From CAZALT01 sp964485515 (GTDB lineage Bacteria; Actinomycetota; Acidimicrobiia; Acidimicrobiales; Acidimicrobilacustridaceae), in the NCBI GenBank assembly GCA_964485515.1, contig CAZALT010000033.1:1-25483 (forward strand): 25,483 bases of DNA, in the 5' to 3' direction. Below, piece after piece: positions 13,931-20,933 of this stretch. Each line of letters opens with the position of its first letter. Within the stretch, counting starts at the first letter, position 1. Position numbers and translations under genes: made by a program. The notes beneath the pieces were generated by a model. The model did no database searches. It was given only the letters and a program-made list of their open reading frames with translations, and was not told where the DNA came from.

Positions 13931-15535
13931 GTGAGTGTCTACGTCTCCGAGGAGTTCGCCCCCGACGAGGCCGACATCCTCCGGCGCTACTTCACCAACC
14001 TCGACGAGCCCGTCTTCGCCCTGGTGAACCTGCCCGAGGTCGTGAAGGGGGCGCTGTTCGCCCGGTATTCGCGATCCCCCAAGAGCCTGCGGCGACTCTT
14101 CCTCGACGAGTTCGTCCACGACCTCGACATCTCCGGCGATGCCACGATCGACGCCACGGTGGGCCTGCGCCGGGCCGAAGAGCTCTACGACAAGGTCTTC
14201 TTCGAATACGGCGACGACTCCGTCGCCCAGCTCGGCGGCGTGCACCTCGCCTGTGAGCAGGCCTCCAACCTGCTCACAAAGGTGCTCGAGTGGGGCCGGC
14301 TCATGTCCTACCTCGAGCAGTCCACCCGCTACATCGCCTACGACGCCCGCATCGGCGGCCGCTACCGGTACTACCGCCCGCCGGCGCTCCGCTCGACGCT
14401 GGGGGCGAGGTACGTCGGCGACATGGACCGCATGTTCGACACCTACGCCGAACTGCTGCCTCGCATGCAGGACTTCTACCGGACCCAGTTCCCCAAGGAC
14501 CCGTCCGACTCGGACTTCGTGTACCGCCAGGCCATCCGGGCCAAGGCCTTCGACGCACTCCGGGGCATCCTGCCGGCCGCGTCGCTGTCCAACGTCGGCA
14601 TCTACGGCACCGGTCAGGCCTACGAGTCGCTCCTGCTGCGCATGAAGGCCAATCCTTTGCCCGAGGCGCAGACCTACGCGGACCTCATGCTCACCGAGCT
14701 GCGCAAGGTCATCCCGTCGTTCCTCAAGCGCGTCGACCTCGACGATCGCGGCGTCGCATGGAGCAACTACCTGCGCACCAACCGCGACGCCATGGACGAG
14801 CTGGCCGACCAGATCTTCACGCCCGGCACCCAAGCCGACGCCACGACCAAGGTCACCCTCGTCGACTTCGACCCCGACGGCGAGATCAAGCTCATCGCCG
14901 CCATGCTCTACCCCTACACGCATCTCCCCGAGACCCAGGTGGAGCAGCGGGTGCGATCGATGACGACCGAGGAACGCCTCTCGGTCGTGCGGGCCTACTC
15001 CGGCGACCGGGCCAACCGCCGTCATCGCCCGGGCCGCGCCCTCGAACGAACCGACTACCGGTTCGACATCGTGGCCGACTACGGCGCCTTCCGGGACCTC
15101 CAACGCCACCGCATGTGCACCGTCGAGTGGCAGCAGCTCACTCCCCGCCACGGCTACGAACGCCCCGAAGCGGTCGATCTCGCCGGAGTACGAGGCGAGT
15201 TCGATGACGCCATGGACCGCAGCGCGTCGCTCTACGAGGCCATCGATGCGCAACACCCCGATGAGGCGTCCTACGCGGTCTCCCTGGCGTACAACATCCG
15301 GTTCATGATCCAGATGAACGCCCGCGAGGCGATGCACCTCATCGAGCTGCGCACCACCCCGCAGGGACACCCCGCCTACCGGACCGTCGCCCAGGACATG
15401 CACCGCCTGATCGCCGAGCAGGCAGGTCACCACGCCGTGGCCGAGATGATGCGCTACGTCGATCACACCCCGGAGCCCGCCCTCGAGCGGCTCGAGTCCG
15501 AACGACGGGCCGAGGCCCGACGAACAGGCGGGTAG
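13931..15535 (+). CDS. Two-domain FAD-dependent thymidylate synthase-like protein (tandem ThyX fold)
   Basis: ThyX makes dTMP from dUMP with FAD and methylene-tetrahydrofolate and is normally 220-250 residues; this protein has 534 and appears to be two ThyX-like units in line. Unit 1 contains EYGDDSVAQLGGVHLACE and then WGRLMSYLEQSTRYIAYD, where Arg123-x7-Ser131 and the E-x-S-x-RY end fit the ThyX signature but the first Arg and His of RHR are replaced by Trp-Gly. Unit 2 contains FRDLQRHRMCTVEWQQLTPRHGY: here RHR (392-394) is kept but the Ser of RHR-x7-S is Gln402. LIELRTTPQGHPAYR follows, as in the C-terminal helix of ThyX. Neither unit alone has the whole signature. It may be a diverged synthase with a composite site, or a flavoprotein with another role. 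Codons are intact throughout. Confidence 0.75.
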   Translation: MSVYVSEEFAPDEADILRRYFTNLDEPVFALVNLPEVVKGALFARYSRSPKSLRRLFLDEFVHDLDISGDATIDATVGLRRAEELYDKVFFEYGDDSVAQLGGVHLACEQASNLLTKVLEWGRLMSYLEQSTRYIAYDARIGGRYRYYRPPALRSTLGARYVGDMDRMFDTYAELLPRMQDFYRTQFPKDPSDSDFVYRQAIRAKAFDALRGILPAASLSNVGIYGTGQAYESLLLRMKANPLPEAQTYADLMLTELRKVIPSFLKRVDLDDRGVAWSNYLRTNRDAMDELADQIFTPGTQADATTKVTLVDFDPDGEIKLIAAMLYPYTHLPETQVEQRVRSMTTEERLSVVRAYSGDRANRRHRPGRALERTDYRFDIVADYGAFRDLQRHRMCTVEWQQLTPRHGYERPEAVDLAGVRGEFDDAMDRSASLYEAIDAQHPDEASYAVSLAYNIRFMIQMNAREAMHLIELRTTPQGHPAYRTVAQDMHRLIAEQAGHHAVAEMMRYVDHTPEPALERLESERRAEARRTGG

Positions 15536-15670
15536 TACCCCCTGTTCCGACCGCACGGGACCGCACACCCCGGCGGAGGAACCTGGTCGGAGCCACCCGA
15601 TCCACGCATCGGCTCGCATGCCTGGACGAAATTTGTCGTCTGAACGTGCACGACCCACCTGCGGGGGGCA

Positions 15671-15676
15671 TATGAT
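15671..15676 (+). promoter_or_regulatory. -10 hexamer of the acidic Cys4 gene
   Basis: TATGAT is the best match to the sigma-70 consensus in the window. It would give a leader of about 65 bases before the ATG at 15747. No TTGACA-like hexamer stands at the right distance. Confidence 0.45.
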
Positions 15677-15737
15677 CCGGGCCGCGACGGCCCAGACCAC
15701 ACCGAGCGGGCCACGATCGCACCGCCACCGGATCACG

Positions 15738-15742
15738 AAGGA
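15738..15742 (+). promoter_or_regulatory. Shine-Dalgarno sequence for the acidic Cys4 gene
   Basis: AAGGA (within GAAGGAAG) ends 4 bases before ATG 15747 and selects this start over the in-frame ATGs at 15618 and 15672. Confidence 0.7.
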
Positions 15743-15746
15743 AGAC

Positions 15747-16232
15747 ATGGCAGACGAAGAACCGGGCGACGACGAGTTCGAAGACGTAGAGCTCGACGGC
15801 GCGGAGATCGCCGACGAACCTCTCGTGGTCGCCGTCGGCGACGAGCTCGTCGACGACGCCGTCGTCGACGAAGAGGACGACGAAGACGTCCCTGTCGCCG
15901 CCGCCCGCAAGAAGGGCGAGGAGGACGACGACGACGATGACGACGTCGATCCCGACGACGTCGAGGCCGACCTCGATCGCATCTTGAAGGACCGCATCGC
16001 GGCCAACGAGGACGAAGAGGACGAGGAAGAGGTCGCCGCACCGAAGCCGTCAGCCGACACCCCCGACGGCGTCCAGCCGAAGAAGGCGCACGAGTTCATG
16101 TGCACCGGCTGCTTCTTGCTGGTGAACCCGGGTCAGTTCGGTCCGGTCGGCGCCATGGAGTGCCCTGTCGGCGAGGAGATCTGCCCGGCCATCGACCAGC
16201 TCACCAAGCAGCTGTCCAAGAGCCAGAAGTAG
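15747..16232 (+). CDS. Very acidic protein with a C-terminal four-cysteine motif
   Basis: The 161-residue protein is dominated by Asp and Glu over its first 95 residues, including a run of seven Asp (60-66). A short helix DVEADLDRILKDRIAANEDE (71-90) follows. The C-terminal 50 residues are ordered in character: KKAHEFMCTGCFLLVNPGQF and then MECPVGEEICPAI, with Cys119-x2-Cys122, Cys139 and Cys146, a possible zinc or metal site. I recall actinobacterial proteins with the same plan (acidic region, D-L-D-x-I-L-K-x-R helix, then an E-F-x-C-x-x-C-F-L motif), related to the DUF4193 type, but none with a known role. The next gene starts 5 bases after its stop, so the two are probably co-transcribed. 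Charge and cysteine layout suggest a protein that contacts basic nucleic-acid-binding partners; this is speculation. Confidence 0.7.
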   Translation: MADEEPGDDEFEDVELDGAEIADEPLVVAVGDELVDDAVVDEEDDEDVPVAAARKKGEEDDDDDDDVDPDDVEADLDRILKDRIAANEDEEDEEEVAAPKPSADTPDGVQPKKAHEFMCTGCFLLVNPGQFGPVGAMECPVGEEICPAIDQLTKQLSKSQK

Positions 16233-16236
16233 CGCC

Positions 16237-16902
16237 GTGAACCCCGACGAGCGATCCGACGACCACATCGCCACGGCCGACGACAAGTCGATGGTCAGCC
16301 ACATGGCCGACTACCTGGTCTACGCCCCGCTCGGGCTGGCCTTCGATGCACGCGACCTGTTTCCGGAGCTCGTGTCGAAGGGCCGCAACCAGGTCACGAT
16401 CATGAAGATGCTCGGGCGGTTCGCGGTGCAGCAAGGATCGCATCGGGGTCGCTCCACGATCGTGGACATCGGGACACAGGCGGTCTCGATGCTGCCGGGC
16501 GTGTCGGTCGCGTCGCCGCCCGACGAGGTCGACGATGCGGCGGCGACCATCGGCACCGAGCACATCGCGGCCCCCGCGCCGACGCCCACCGCGGCGTCGA
16601 CCCCAGAGCCGAACCGCGAGACCGGTGAGACCGGTGAGACCGGCACCACGGCATCTTCGACCGCTCCGACGCCGAACCCGCCCAACCCGCCCAACGGGGC
16701 GACGATCCCGACGGCAGAGGCTGCTCCCGTCGAGGTCACCACCCTCGCCATCCCGGACTACGACAGCCTCTCGGCGCTCCAGGTCGTGCCTCGCCTCGAA
16801 GGTCTCACCGCCGCCGAGCTCGACGCCGTCGGCGCGTACGAGGCGGCCACCCGCGCCCGCAAGACCATCCTCAACAAGGTCGCGCAGCTCCACGCGGGCT
16901 GA
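16237..16902 (+). CDS. Uncharacterised protein with a disordered linker between two helical ends
   Basis: The 221-residue product has three parts. Residues about 15-90 are helical (MVSHMADYLVYAPLGLAFDARDLFP and MKMLGRFAVQQGS). Residues about 95-165 are low-complexity Pro/Thr/Ala with GETGETGTT and NPPNPPNG, coded by short DNA repeats. The last 50 residues are IPDYDSLSALQVVPRLEGL then ELDAVGAYEAATRARKTILNKVAQL. This C-terminal module, a PDYD-x-L lead into two helices ending RKTI, recurs at the ends of unrelated actinobacterial proteins and looks like an interaction module. I do not know its function. The start is the GTG at 16237, 5 bases after the upstream stop. Linkage with the acidic Cys4 gene suggests a shared process. 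Confidence 0.65.
   Translation: MNPDERSDDHIATADDKSMVSHMADYLVYAPLGLAFDARDLFPELVSKGRNQVTIMKMLGRFAVQQGSHRGRSTIVDIGTQAVSMLPGVSVASPPDEVDDAAATIGTEHIAAPAPTPTAASTPEPNRETGETGETGTTASSTAPTPNPPNPPNGATIPTAEAAPVEVTTLAIPDYDSLSALQVVPRLEGLTAAELDAVGAYEAATRARKTILNKVAQLHAG
16618..16644 (+). repeat. 9-base tandem repeat in the low-complexity linker
   Basis: Three copies of GAGACCGGT (the last ending in C) code E-T-G each. They sit in the disordered linker of the gene at 16237-16902. Confidence 0.8.
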
Positions 16903-16906
16903 CCCC

Positions 16907-17380
16907 ATGGAGGGTGCTCGCCCCGCCGGGCCCGACGACGTCCCCGCTCTGGTTCGCCTCGCCCGCGGCGCGGTCGACGAGCTCACACCCACCCGTGGGG
17001 GATCGATCTGGTCGCGGCGGGAAGCCCGTCCCGAACCGCTCGACGAGTCGTTCGAAGCAGCGCTGGCCTACCCCGACCACCGCGTCCTCATCGGCACGAT
17101 CGACGGCGTACCGGTCGGCTACGCGGTCGCCCACGTCGAGGTGCTGCGCGACGAGGGCCTCCTCGCCATCGTCGACGACATCTACGTCGAGCCTGATGCC
17201 CGGGGGGTCAGCGTGGGCGAAGCGATGATGGACGACCTCATCGTCTGGGCCCGCGACGAAGACTGCCTGGGCATCGATTCGTTCGTCCTACCCGGCCACC
17301 GTGAGGCGAAGAACTTCTTCGAGCGCTTCGGTCTGACCGCCCGAGCGATTCGGGTCCACAAGTCGCTCGCCGAACGCTGA
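16907..17380 (+). CDS. GNAT-family N-acetyltransferase
   Basis: GNAT enzymes transfer an acetyl group from acetyl-CoA to amines. The 157-residue protein is of single-domain length. RPAGPDDVPALVRLAR is the usual opening helix. IGTIDGVPVGYAVAHVE is the central strand pair. VDDIYVEPDARGVSVGEAMM (103-122 region) is motif A, with the acetyl-CoA pyrophosphate loop in the form R-G-V-S-V-G. SFVLPGHREAKNFFERFGL is motif B, with the typical N/E-x-FFE-x-x-GF arrangement. The substrate cannot be told. The ATG lies 4 bases after the preceding stop, and its own stop shares one base with the next ATG (TGATG), so it belongs to a run of coupled genes. Confidence 0.85.
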   Translation: MEGARPAGPDDVPALVRLARGAVDELTPTRGGSIWSRREARPEPLDESFEAALAYPDHRVLIGTIDGVPVGYAVAHVEVLRDEGLLAIVDDIYVEPDARGVSVGEAMMDDLIVWARDEDCLGIDSFVLPGHREAKNFFERFGLTARAIRVHKSLAER

Positions 17381-17796
17381 TGACGGTTGGTGCTCGCCCG
17401 GAGGTCTGCGTGGGTGGCATCGCCCTCGACCGCGATCGGATCCTGCTCATCAGGCGGGGGCACGGCGCGGCGGCGGGGACGTGGTCGATCCCCGGCGGAC
17501 GGGTCGAGCACGGCGAGCTGCTCGCCGAGGCCACCATCCGGGAGGTGCGCGAAGAGACCGGTCTCGAGTGCATCATCGGCCCCTTCGTCGGATGGACCGA
17601 GATCATCGACGACGACCACCACCACTTCGTCGTCCTCGACTTCGAGGTCACGGTCTTCGACGTCCGCGAGCCGGTGGCCGGCGACGACGCCGCGGAGGCG
17701 GCGTGGGTGCCGTTGGCCGACGTCCTCGATCTGGCCCTCGCCGAAGGCCTCGCCGAGTTCCTCCACGACCACGGCTACATCACCAGCTTCACCTGA
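17380..17796 (+). CDS. NUDIX hydrolase
   Basis: NUDIX enzymes hydrolyse nucleoside diphosphates linked to another group, often in clearing damaged nucleotides or signalling compounds. The 138-residue protein has the full NUDIX box at 40-62: Gly40-x5-Glu46-x7-Arg54-Glu-Val-x-Glu-Glu-x-Gly-Leu. The upstream strand WSIPGG and downstream DDDHHHFVVLDFEVTVFD are family-like. It overlaps the acetyltransferase stop by one base and is the last gene of the plus-strand run before the convergent methyltransferase. A perfect inverted repeat follows the stop. The substrate is not predictable. Confidence 0.92.
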   Translation: MTVGARPEVCVGGIALDRDRILLIRRGHGAAAGTWSIPGGRVEHGELLAEATIREVREETGLECIIGPFVGWTEIIDDDHHHFVVLDFEVTVFDVREPVAGDDAAEAAWVPLADVLDLALAEGLAEFLHDHGYITSFT

Positions 17797-17811
17797 CATC
17801 GACCCCGCCCC

Positions 17812-17860
17812 GTCGTTTGCGTACCTGATGCGCCCACAGGCACCGAGGTACGCAAACGAC
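17812..17860. terminator. Perfect 15-bp inverted repeat between convergent genes
   Basis: GTCGTTTGCGTACCT (17812-17826) pairs exactly with AGGTACGCAAACGAC (17846-17860) across a 19-base loop. It lies 15 bases after the NUDIX stop and 30 bases from the stop of the convergent methyltransferase, which is the position of a bidirectional terminator. The TTGCGTA core in its arm resembles the palindrome after pafA. Confidence 0.6.
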
Positions 17861-17866
17861 CGTGAC

Positions 17867-17890
17867 GGTCGATGGTCGATGGTCGATGGT
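17867..17890. repeat. 7-base tandem repeat next to the methyltransferase stop
   Basis: Three copies of GGTCGAT and a partial GGT run directly up to the stop codon of the minus-strand methyltransferase. Confidence 0.8.
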
Positions 17891-18550
17891 TCAGCGCTTG
17901 CGGATGAGGGTGAGCCCGTCGCCGATGGTGAGGATCAGCGACTCGACCCGGTCGTCGGCGGCGACGAGGTCGTTGAACGCTCGGAGGGCCACGGTGTCCT
18001 CGTCGTCACGACCCGAGCCCGCCACGATGGCGCCGCCCCACAGCGTGTTGTCGACGGCGATGAGCCCGTTGGTGCGGACCCGGGGGAGCAGCTCCTCGAA
18101 GTAGGCGGCATATCCACCCTTGTCGGCGTCGATGAAGGCGAAGTCGATGGCCTCGTCGTCGCGAAGCGCTCGGAGAGTGTCGATCGCCGGAGCGATGCGC
18201 AGCTCGATGCGATCGCTCACCCCCGCCGAATCCCATGCCCGGCGTGCCACCGCAGTCCACTCCTCGCTCACGTCACAGCACAGGAGACGGCCGTCGTGGG
18301 GGAGCGCGGAGGCGATCGACAGCGCCGAGTAGCCGGTGAACGTGCCGATCTCGATCGCGCTGCGGGCACCGGTCAGCCGTACGAGCAGGGCCAACAGGTG
18401 GCCCTGCTCGGGAGCGATCTGCATGCGCGACACGTCACCGAGCGCAGCCGTGTCCTCGATCAGCGAGCGCTGCACCTCGGAGAGGGGCGCGCCGTGGTCG
18501 ACGACGTAGGCGTGCAGCGCTTCGTCGAGGAAGAACGATTTGGGGGTCAT
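17891..18550 (-). CDS. Class I SAM-dependent O-methyltransferase (catechol/caffeoyl-CoA type)
   Basis: These enzymes methylate a hydroxyl, usually of an aromatic, using S-adenosylmethionine and a metal ion. The 219-residue protein has the expected length. The SAM motif is AIEIGTFTGYSALSIA (65-80), followed by the acidic DGRLLCCDVSEEW strand. FIDADKGGYAAYFEELLP (139-156) and AVDNTLWGG (165-173) carry the metal-binding Asp141 and the Asp167-Asn168 pair of the family. The substrate is not evident. The ATG lies 7 bases after the stop of the enoyl-CoA hydratase gene on the same strand, so the two form an operon with the hydratase first. Confidence 0.92.
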   Translation of the reverse strand: MTPKSFFLDEALHAYVVDHGAPLSEVQRSLIEDTAALGDVSRMQIAPEQGHLLALLVRLTGARSAIEIGTFTGYSALSIASALPHDGRLLCCDVSEEWTAVARRAWDSAGVSDRIELRIAPAIDTLRALRDDEAIDFAFIDADKGGYAAYFEELLPRVRTNGLIAVDNTLWGGAIVAGSGRDDEDTVALRAFNDLVAADDRVESLILTIGDGLTLIRKR

Positions 18551-18557
18551 GGCTGGC

Positions 18558-19319
18558 TCAACGCCCTTTCCACACCGGATCGCGCTTCTCCATGAAGGCG
18601 GTGATGCCCTCGCCGAAGTCCTCGGATGCGGTGAGCTCGAGCAGCTCTTCTTGGCTCTTCTTGAAGTGCTCGGCGTCGTCGATGTCCGCGAACTCCTCCA
18701 TGAGCCGCAACGAAGCCTGGACGGCGAGGGGAGCGTTGTACGCGATTCGCTCGGCCAGCTCGAGGGCTGCGGCCAGCGCCTCGCCGGGTCCGGTGAGCTG
18801 GTTGACCATGCCGAGGTCGAACGCTCGCTGCGCCGTGATCGGGTCACCTGTCGCGGTGAGCTCGATGGCGACGTTGCGGGGCAGGACACGGGCGAGTCGG
18901 AACAGCCCGCCGGCGCCAGGGATGAGGCACCGCTTCACCTCGGGGATGCCGAAGCTCGACCCGACCGAGGCCACGATCATGTCGCACGACAGCGCGATCT
19001 CGGTGCCGCCGGCGAGGGCGAAGCCGTCGACCGCGGCGATCATCGGCTTGTTGCGCGGCCGTTGGGTGATGCCCGCGAACCCACCGCGTTCGGTGTTGAT
19101 CTCGGCGCCACGACCCTCGCCGAGCGCCTTGAGGTCCGCCCCGGCGCAGAACACGCCTCCGGCACCGGTGATGACGCCCGTGTAGACCTCGGGATCGTTC
19201 TCGATCTGATCGATGCCGTCCTCGATGCCCTGAGCCACATCGCCGTTGACGGAGTTCTTCTTGTCCGGCCGGTTGATGGTGATGATCCCGGCACGGCCCT
19301 TGACCTCGTAGTTGACCAT
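18558..19319 (-). CDS. Enoyl-CoA hydratase/isomerase (crotonase) family protein
   Basis: Crotonases bind acyl-CoA thioesters and most often hydrate enoyl-CoA in fatty-acid or amino-acid breakdown. The 253-residue protein shows INRPDKKNSVNG, GAGGVFCAGADLKALG (oxyanion hole), and KPMIAAVDGFALAGGTEIALSCD followed by FGIPEVKRCLIPGAGG. Both glutamates used by true enoyl-CoA hydratases are present (Glu107 in GTEIA and Glu127 in IPEV), so hydratase activity is plausible. Partner genes of beta-oxidation are absent; the neighbour is a methyltransferase. The start is supported by a -10 hexamer 6 bases upstream. Confidence 0.92.
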   Translation of the reverse strand: MVNYEVKGRAGIITINRPDKKNSVNGDVAQGIEDGIDQIENDPEVYTGVITGAGGVFCAGADLKALGEGRGAEINTERGGFAGITQRPRNKPMIAAVDGFALAGGTEIALSCDMIVASVGSSFGIPEVKRCLIPGAGGLFRLARVLPRNVAIELTATGDPITAQRAFDLGMVNQLTGPGEALAAALELAERIAYNAPLAVQASLRLMEEFADIDDAEHFKKSQEELLELTASEDFGEGITAFMEKRDPVWKGR

Positions 19320-19325
19320 GGCCGA

Positions 19326-19331
19326 ACCCTA
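19326..19331 (-). promoter_or_regulatory. -10 hexamer for a leaderless transcript of the enoyl-CoA hydratase operon
   Basis: Read on the minus strand, TAGGGT ends 6 bases before the ATG at 19319. No Shine-Dalgarno sequence is present. It should drive both the hydratase and the methyltransferase. Confidence 0.55.
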
Positions 19332-19369
19332 CCGCCGAGGGCTACCGGCCCTGTCAACCCATGACGAGC

Positions 19370-20272
19370 TCAACGGAGCGTGAAGGCGACGCACACCTGT
19401 GACGACCAACCGTCCGAACTGAAGTCGAAGAGGACCACAGCCGGCACATCGACCGAGATGCCCAGTACAGCGGTCGACGCTCCGGCGCCCAGGGCACGAC
19501 TCGCAACGGGACTCGTGGACCCGGACAAGACAGGCGTCGGAGTCACGGGACGCCCACCGGGTTCGGCGTGCTCCCACAGCACCATCTCACCGGTCTCCAG
19601 GTTTCGAGCCGTCACCTCGATCGGGGTTCCGGGAGGGCGAGCCACCTCGACAGGGATCTTGTTGCCGACCCGAGCTCGGTACTCGAACGAGCCGCTCCCG
19701 GCGTCATCGTGAACCGCCAGCTGCCGATCGGGCGTCACGGCGATGGGTCCCGGATCACCTGATTCGACGGCAAGGACGGGACACTCGGGGTAGGACGACA
19801 CGTGGGCGTCGGGGACGCCGGCGATCGCCAAGGCCTCGAGCGCCGCGACGTCGCCGTTCGAACGGTGGAGCACCGCGCGAATCCCGACGTCGGGGAAGCA
19901 GCGGACGACCATGAACGGGCGATCGTGACGGACGGGCAGACTTCGCACCGCAGCGAGCACCTCCTCACCGTCGGTCGGGTCGGCGAACGCGACCCGGTCG
20001 ACCCCGAGGTCGAGCGCGGCGTGGCGCCTCGCCACCACGGCGCGGCGCGCCAACGAACGCGACCTGTTCACGGCGAGCCGGATGATCCACCCATCGAGGC
20101 TGCGGATCGCGCCGCCCTCGCGGTCGAGCGTCCGGACGATCGCCTCTGCCACGCAGTCCTCGGCGATGTCGACATCACCGCAGATCGCGGCGACGACCGC
20201 GACGGCTCGTGGATAGCCGTCCGCCATCCACGCCTCAACGTCAGTCGGCGAAGTCGTGCCGTCATCGCTCAC
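19370..20272 (-). CDS. Sigma-70 region-2 protein without region 4, fused to an unknown C-terminal domain
   Basis: The first 115 residues look like an ECF sigma factor: YPRAVAVVAAICGDVDIAEDCVAEAIVRT and then SLDGWIIRLAVNRSRSLARR are region 2, which binds core polymerase and the -10 element. A LAAVRSLPVRHDRP segment follows, where region 4 normally begins. No helix-turn-helix comes next. The protein instead continues for about 180 residues of mostly beta-like sequence (AVLGISVDVPAVVLFDFSSDGWSSQVCVAF near the end) with no membrane segment. Third-position G/C remains high through the junction, so I see no frameshift. The GTG start has no in-frame alternative nearby. The C-terminal part could be a sensor or self-inhibitory domain; I do not recognise it. 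Confidence 0.7.
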   Translation of the reverse strand: MSDDGTTSPTDVEAWMADGYPRAVAVVAAICGDVDIAEDCVAEAIVRTLDREGGAIRSLDGWIIRLAVNRSRSLARRAVVARRHAALDLGVDRVAFADPTDGEEVLAAVRSLPVRHDRPFMVVRCFPDVGIRAVLHRSNGDVAALEALAIAGVPDAHVSSYPECPVLAVESGDPGPIAVTPDRQLAVHDDAGSGSFEYRARVGNKIPVEVARPPGTPIEVTARNLETGEMVLWEHAEPGGRPVTPTPVLSGSTSPVASRALGAGASTAVLGISVDVPAVVLFDFSSDGWSSQVCVAFTLR

Positions 20273-20298
20273 GCCTGGTCCCGTCCAACGATCTCCAC

Positions 20299-20304
20299 AT
20301 CGTA
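20299..20304 (-). promoter_or_regulatory. Possible -10 hexamer of the sigma-like gene
   Basis: TACGAT on the minus strand lies 26 bases before the GTG at 20272, giving a leader of roughly 20 bases. It faces the promoter of the HAD gene in the same divergent spacer. Confidence 0.35.
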
Positions 20305-20337
20305 GAGACGTCGTAACAACCCGAAAGGTTTGCTCTC

Positions 20338-20343
20338 TATGCT
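20338..20343 (+). promoter_or_regulatory. -10 hexamer for a leaderless transcript of the HAD phosphatase gene
   Basis: TATGCT ends 6 bases before the GTG at 20350. No Shine-Dalgarno sequence is seen. Confidence 0.55.
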
Positions 20344-20349
20344 CGATGG

Positions 20350-20904
20350 GTGACGTCGACGCCTCGTGATCTGGCCATCTTCGACCTCGACGGGACCCTC
20401 GTCGACTCCGACGAGGCGTTGATCGCTCCGTTCCTCGCCCTCGGCGTGCGCCGCGACGACATCACGTTCGGCCATGTGCTCGACCACGAGTGCGAACGTC
20501 TCGGCATCTCCGTGGACGACTACCTCGGGATCTACGACGCCACCGTCGTCCAGCCCTACCCGGGGGTCGAGGACCTCTTGGCGCAGCTCGGACGGTGGGC
20601 CCTCGCATCGAACAAGCACCCCGGCGGGGGGACCGCCGAGCTCGCTCGGCTCGGCTGGACGCCCGAGGTCGCCCTGTTCACCGATTCCTTCGTCGGCCCG
20701 AAGTCGTTGGGACCGGTCCTTCACGCGCTGGGCGTGTCCGCTGACCGCGTGATCTACGTGGGCGACACCGAACACGACCGACGGGTGGCCGCCGACGCCG
20801 GGGTCCCCTTCGGCCTAGCGGCCTGGAACCCTCGCGCCCGCGCCGAACCCGGCGATGTGCTCCTAGAGACACCGAGCGACGTGCTCACCATGCTCGACCT
20901 CTGA
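20350..20904 (+). CDS. HAD-superfamily phosphatase, phosphoglycolate-phosphatase-like
   Basis: HAD phosphatases use an Asp nucleophile to remove phosphate from small molecules. The 184-residue protein has motif I FDLDGTLVDS with Asp12 as nucleophile and Asp14 as acid/base. Motif II is ALASNK (Ser87), motif III is Lys118 in GPKSLGPVL, and motif IV is GDTEHD with Asp139 and Asp143. A helical cap between residues 20 and 70 is shorter than in typical Gph proteins. The substrate is unknown; phosphoglycolate and other small phosphates are candidates. It is transcribed divergently from the sigma-like gene and converges on the epoxide-hydrolase-like gene. Confidence 0.9.
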   Translation: MTSTPRDLAIFDLDGTLVDSDEALIAPFLALGVRRDDITFGHVLDHECERLGISVDDYLGIYDATVVQPYPGVEDLLAQLGRWALASNKHPGGGTAELARLGWTPEVALFTDSFVGPKSLGPVLHALGVSADRVIYVGDTEHDRRVAADAGVPFGLAAWNPRARAEPGDVLLETPSDVLTMLDL

Positions 20905-20906
20905 CT

Positions 20907-20931
20907 GCTCGACCTCTCACGAGAGGCGAGC
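20907..20931. terminator. Imperfect hairpin between convergent genes
   Basis: GCTCG-A-CCTCTC pairs with GAGAGGCGAGC with one bulged A and a tight AC loop. It lies between the stops of the HAD gene and the minus-strand gene starting at 21308, so it can end transcripts from both sides. Its left arm belongs to a 12-base direct repeat, TGCTCGACCTCT, at 20891-20902 and 20906-20917. Confidence 0.5.
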
Positions 20932-20933
20932 GA

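Larger units (their letters stand above)
15536..15746. other. Intergenic region upstream of the acidic Cys4 gene
   Basis: This 211-base gap holds a likely -10 hexamer (TATGAT, 15671-15676) and a Shine-Dalgarno sequence near its end. The part from 15540 to 15660 shows no further feature that I can support. The reading frame of the next gene is open from 15618, but the extra peptide looks non-coding. Confidence 0.5.

Noticed and set aside
13916..16105. 729-codon minus-strand frame opposite the ThyX-like and acidic genes
   Set aside because: It begins with a Ser run that is merely the complement of the Asp/Glu codons of the acidic gene, and shows no domain.
19735..20000. Frameshift in the sigma-like gene that destroyed region 4
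   Set aside because: High third-position G/C continues in the same frame through the junction, and neither alternative frame gives a helix-turn-helix.
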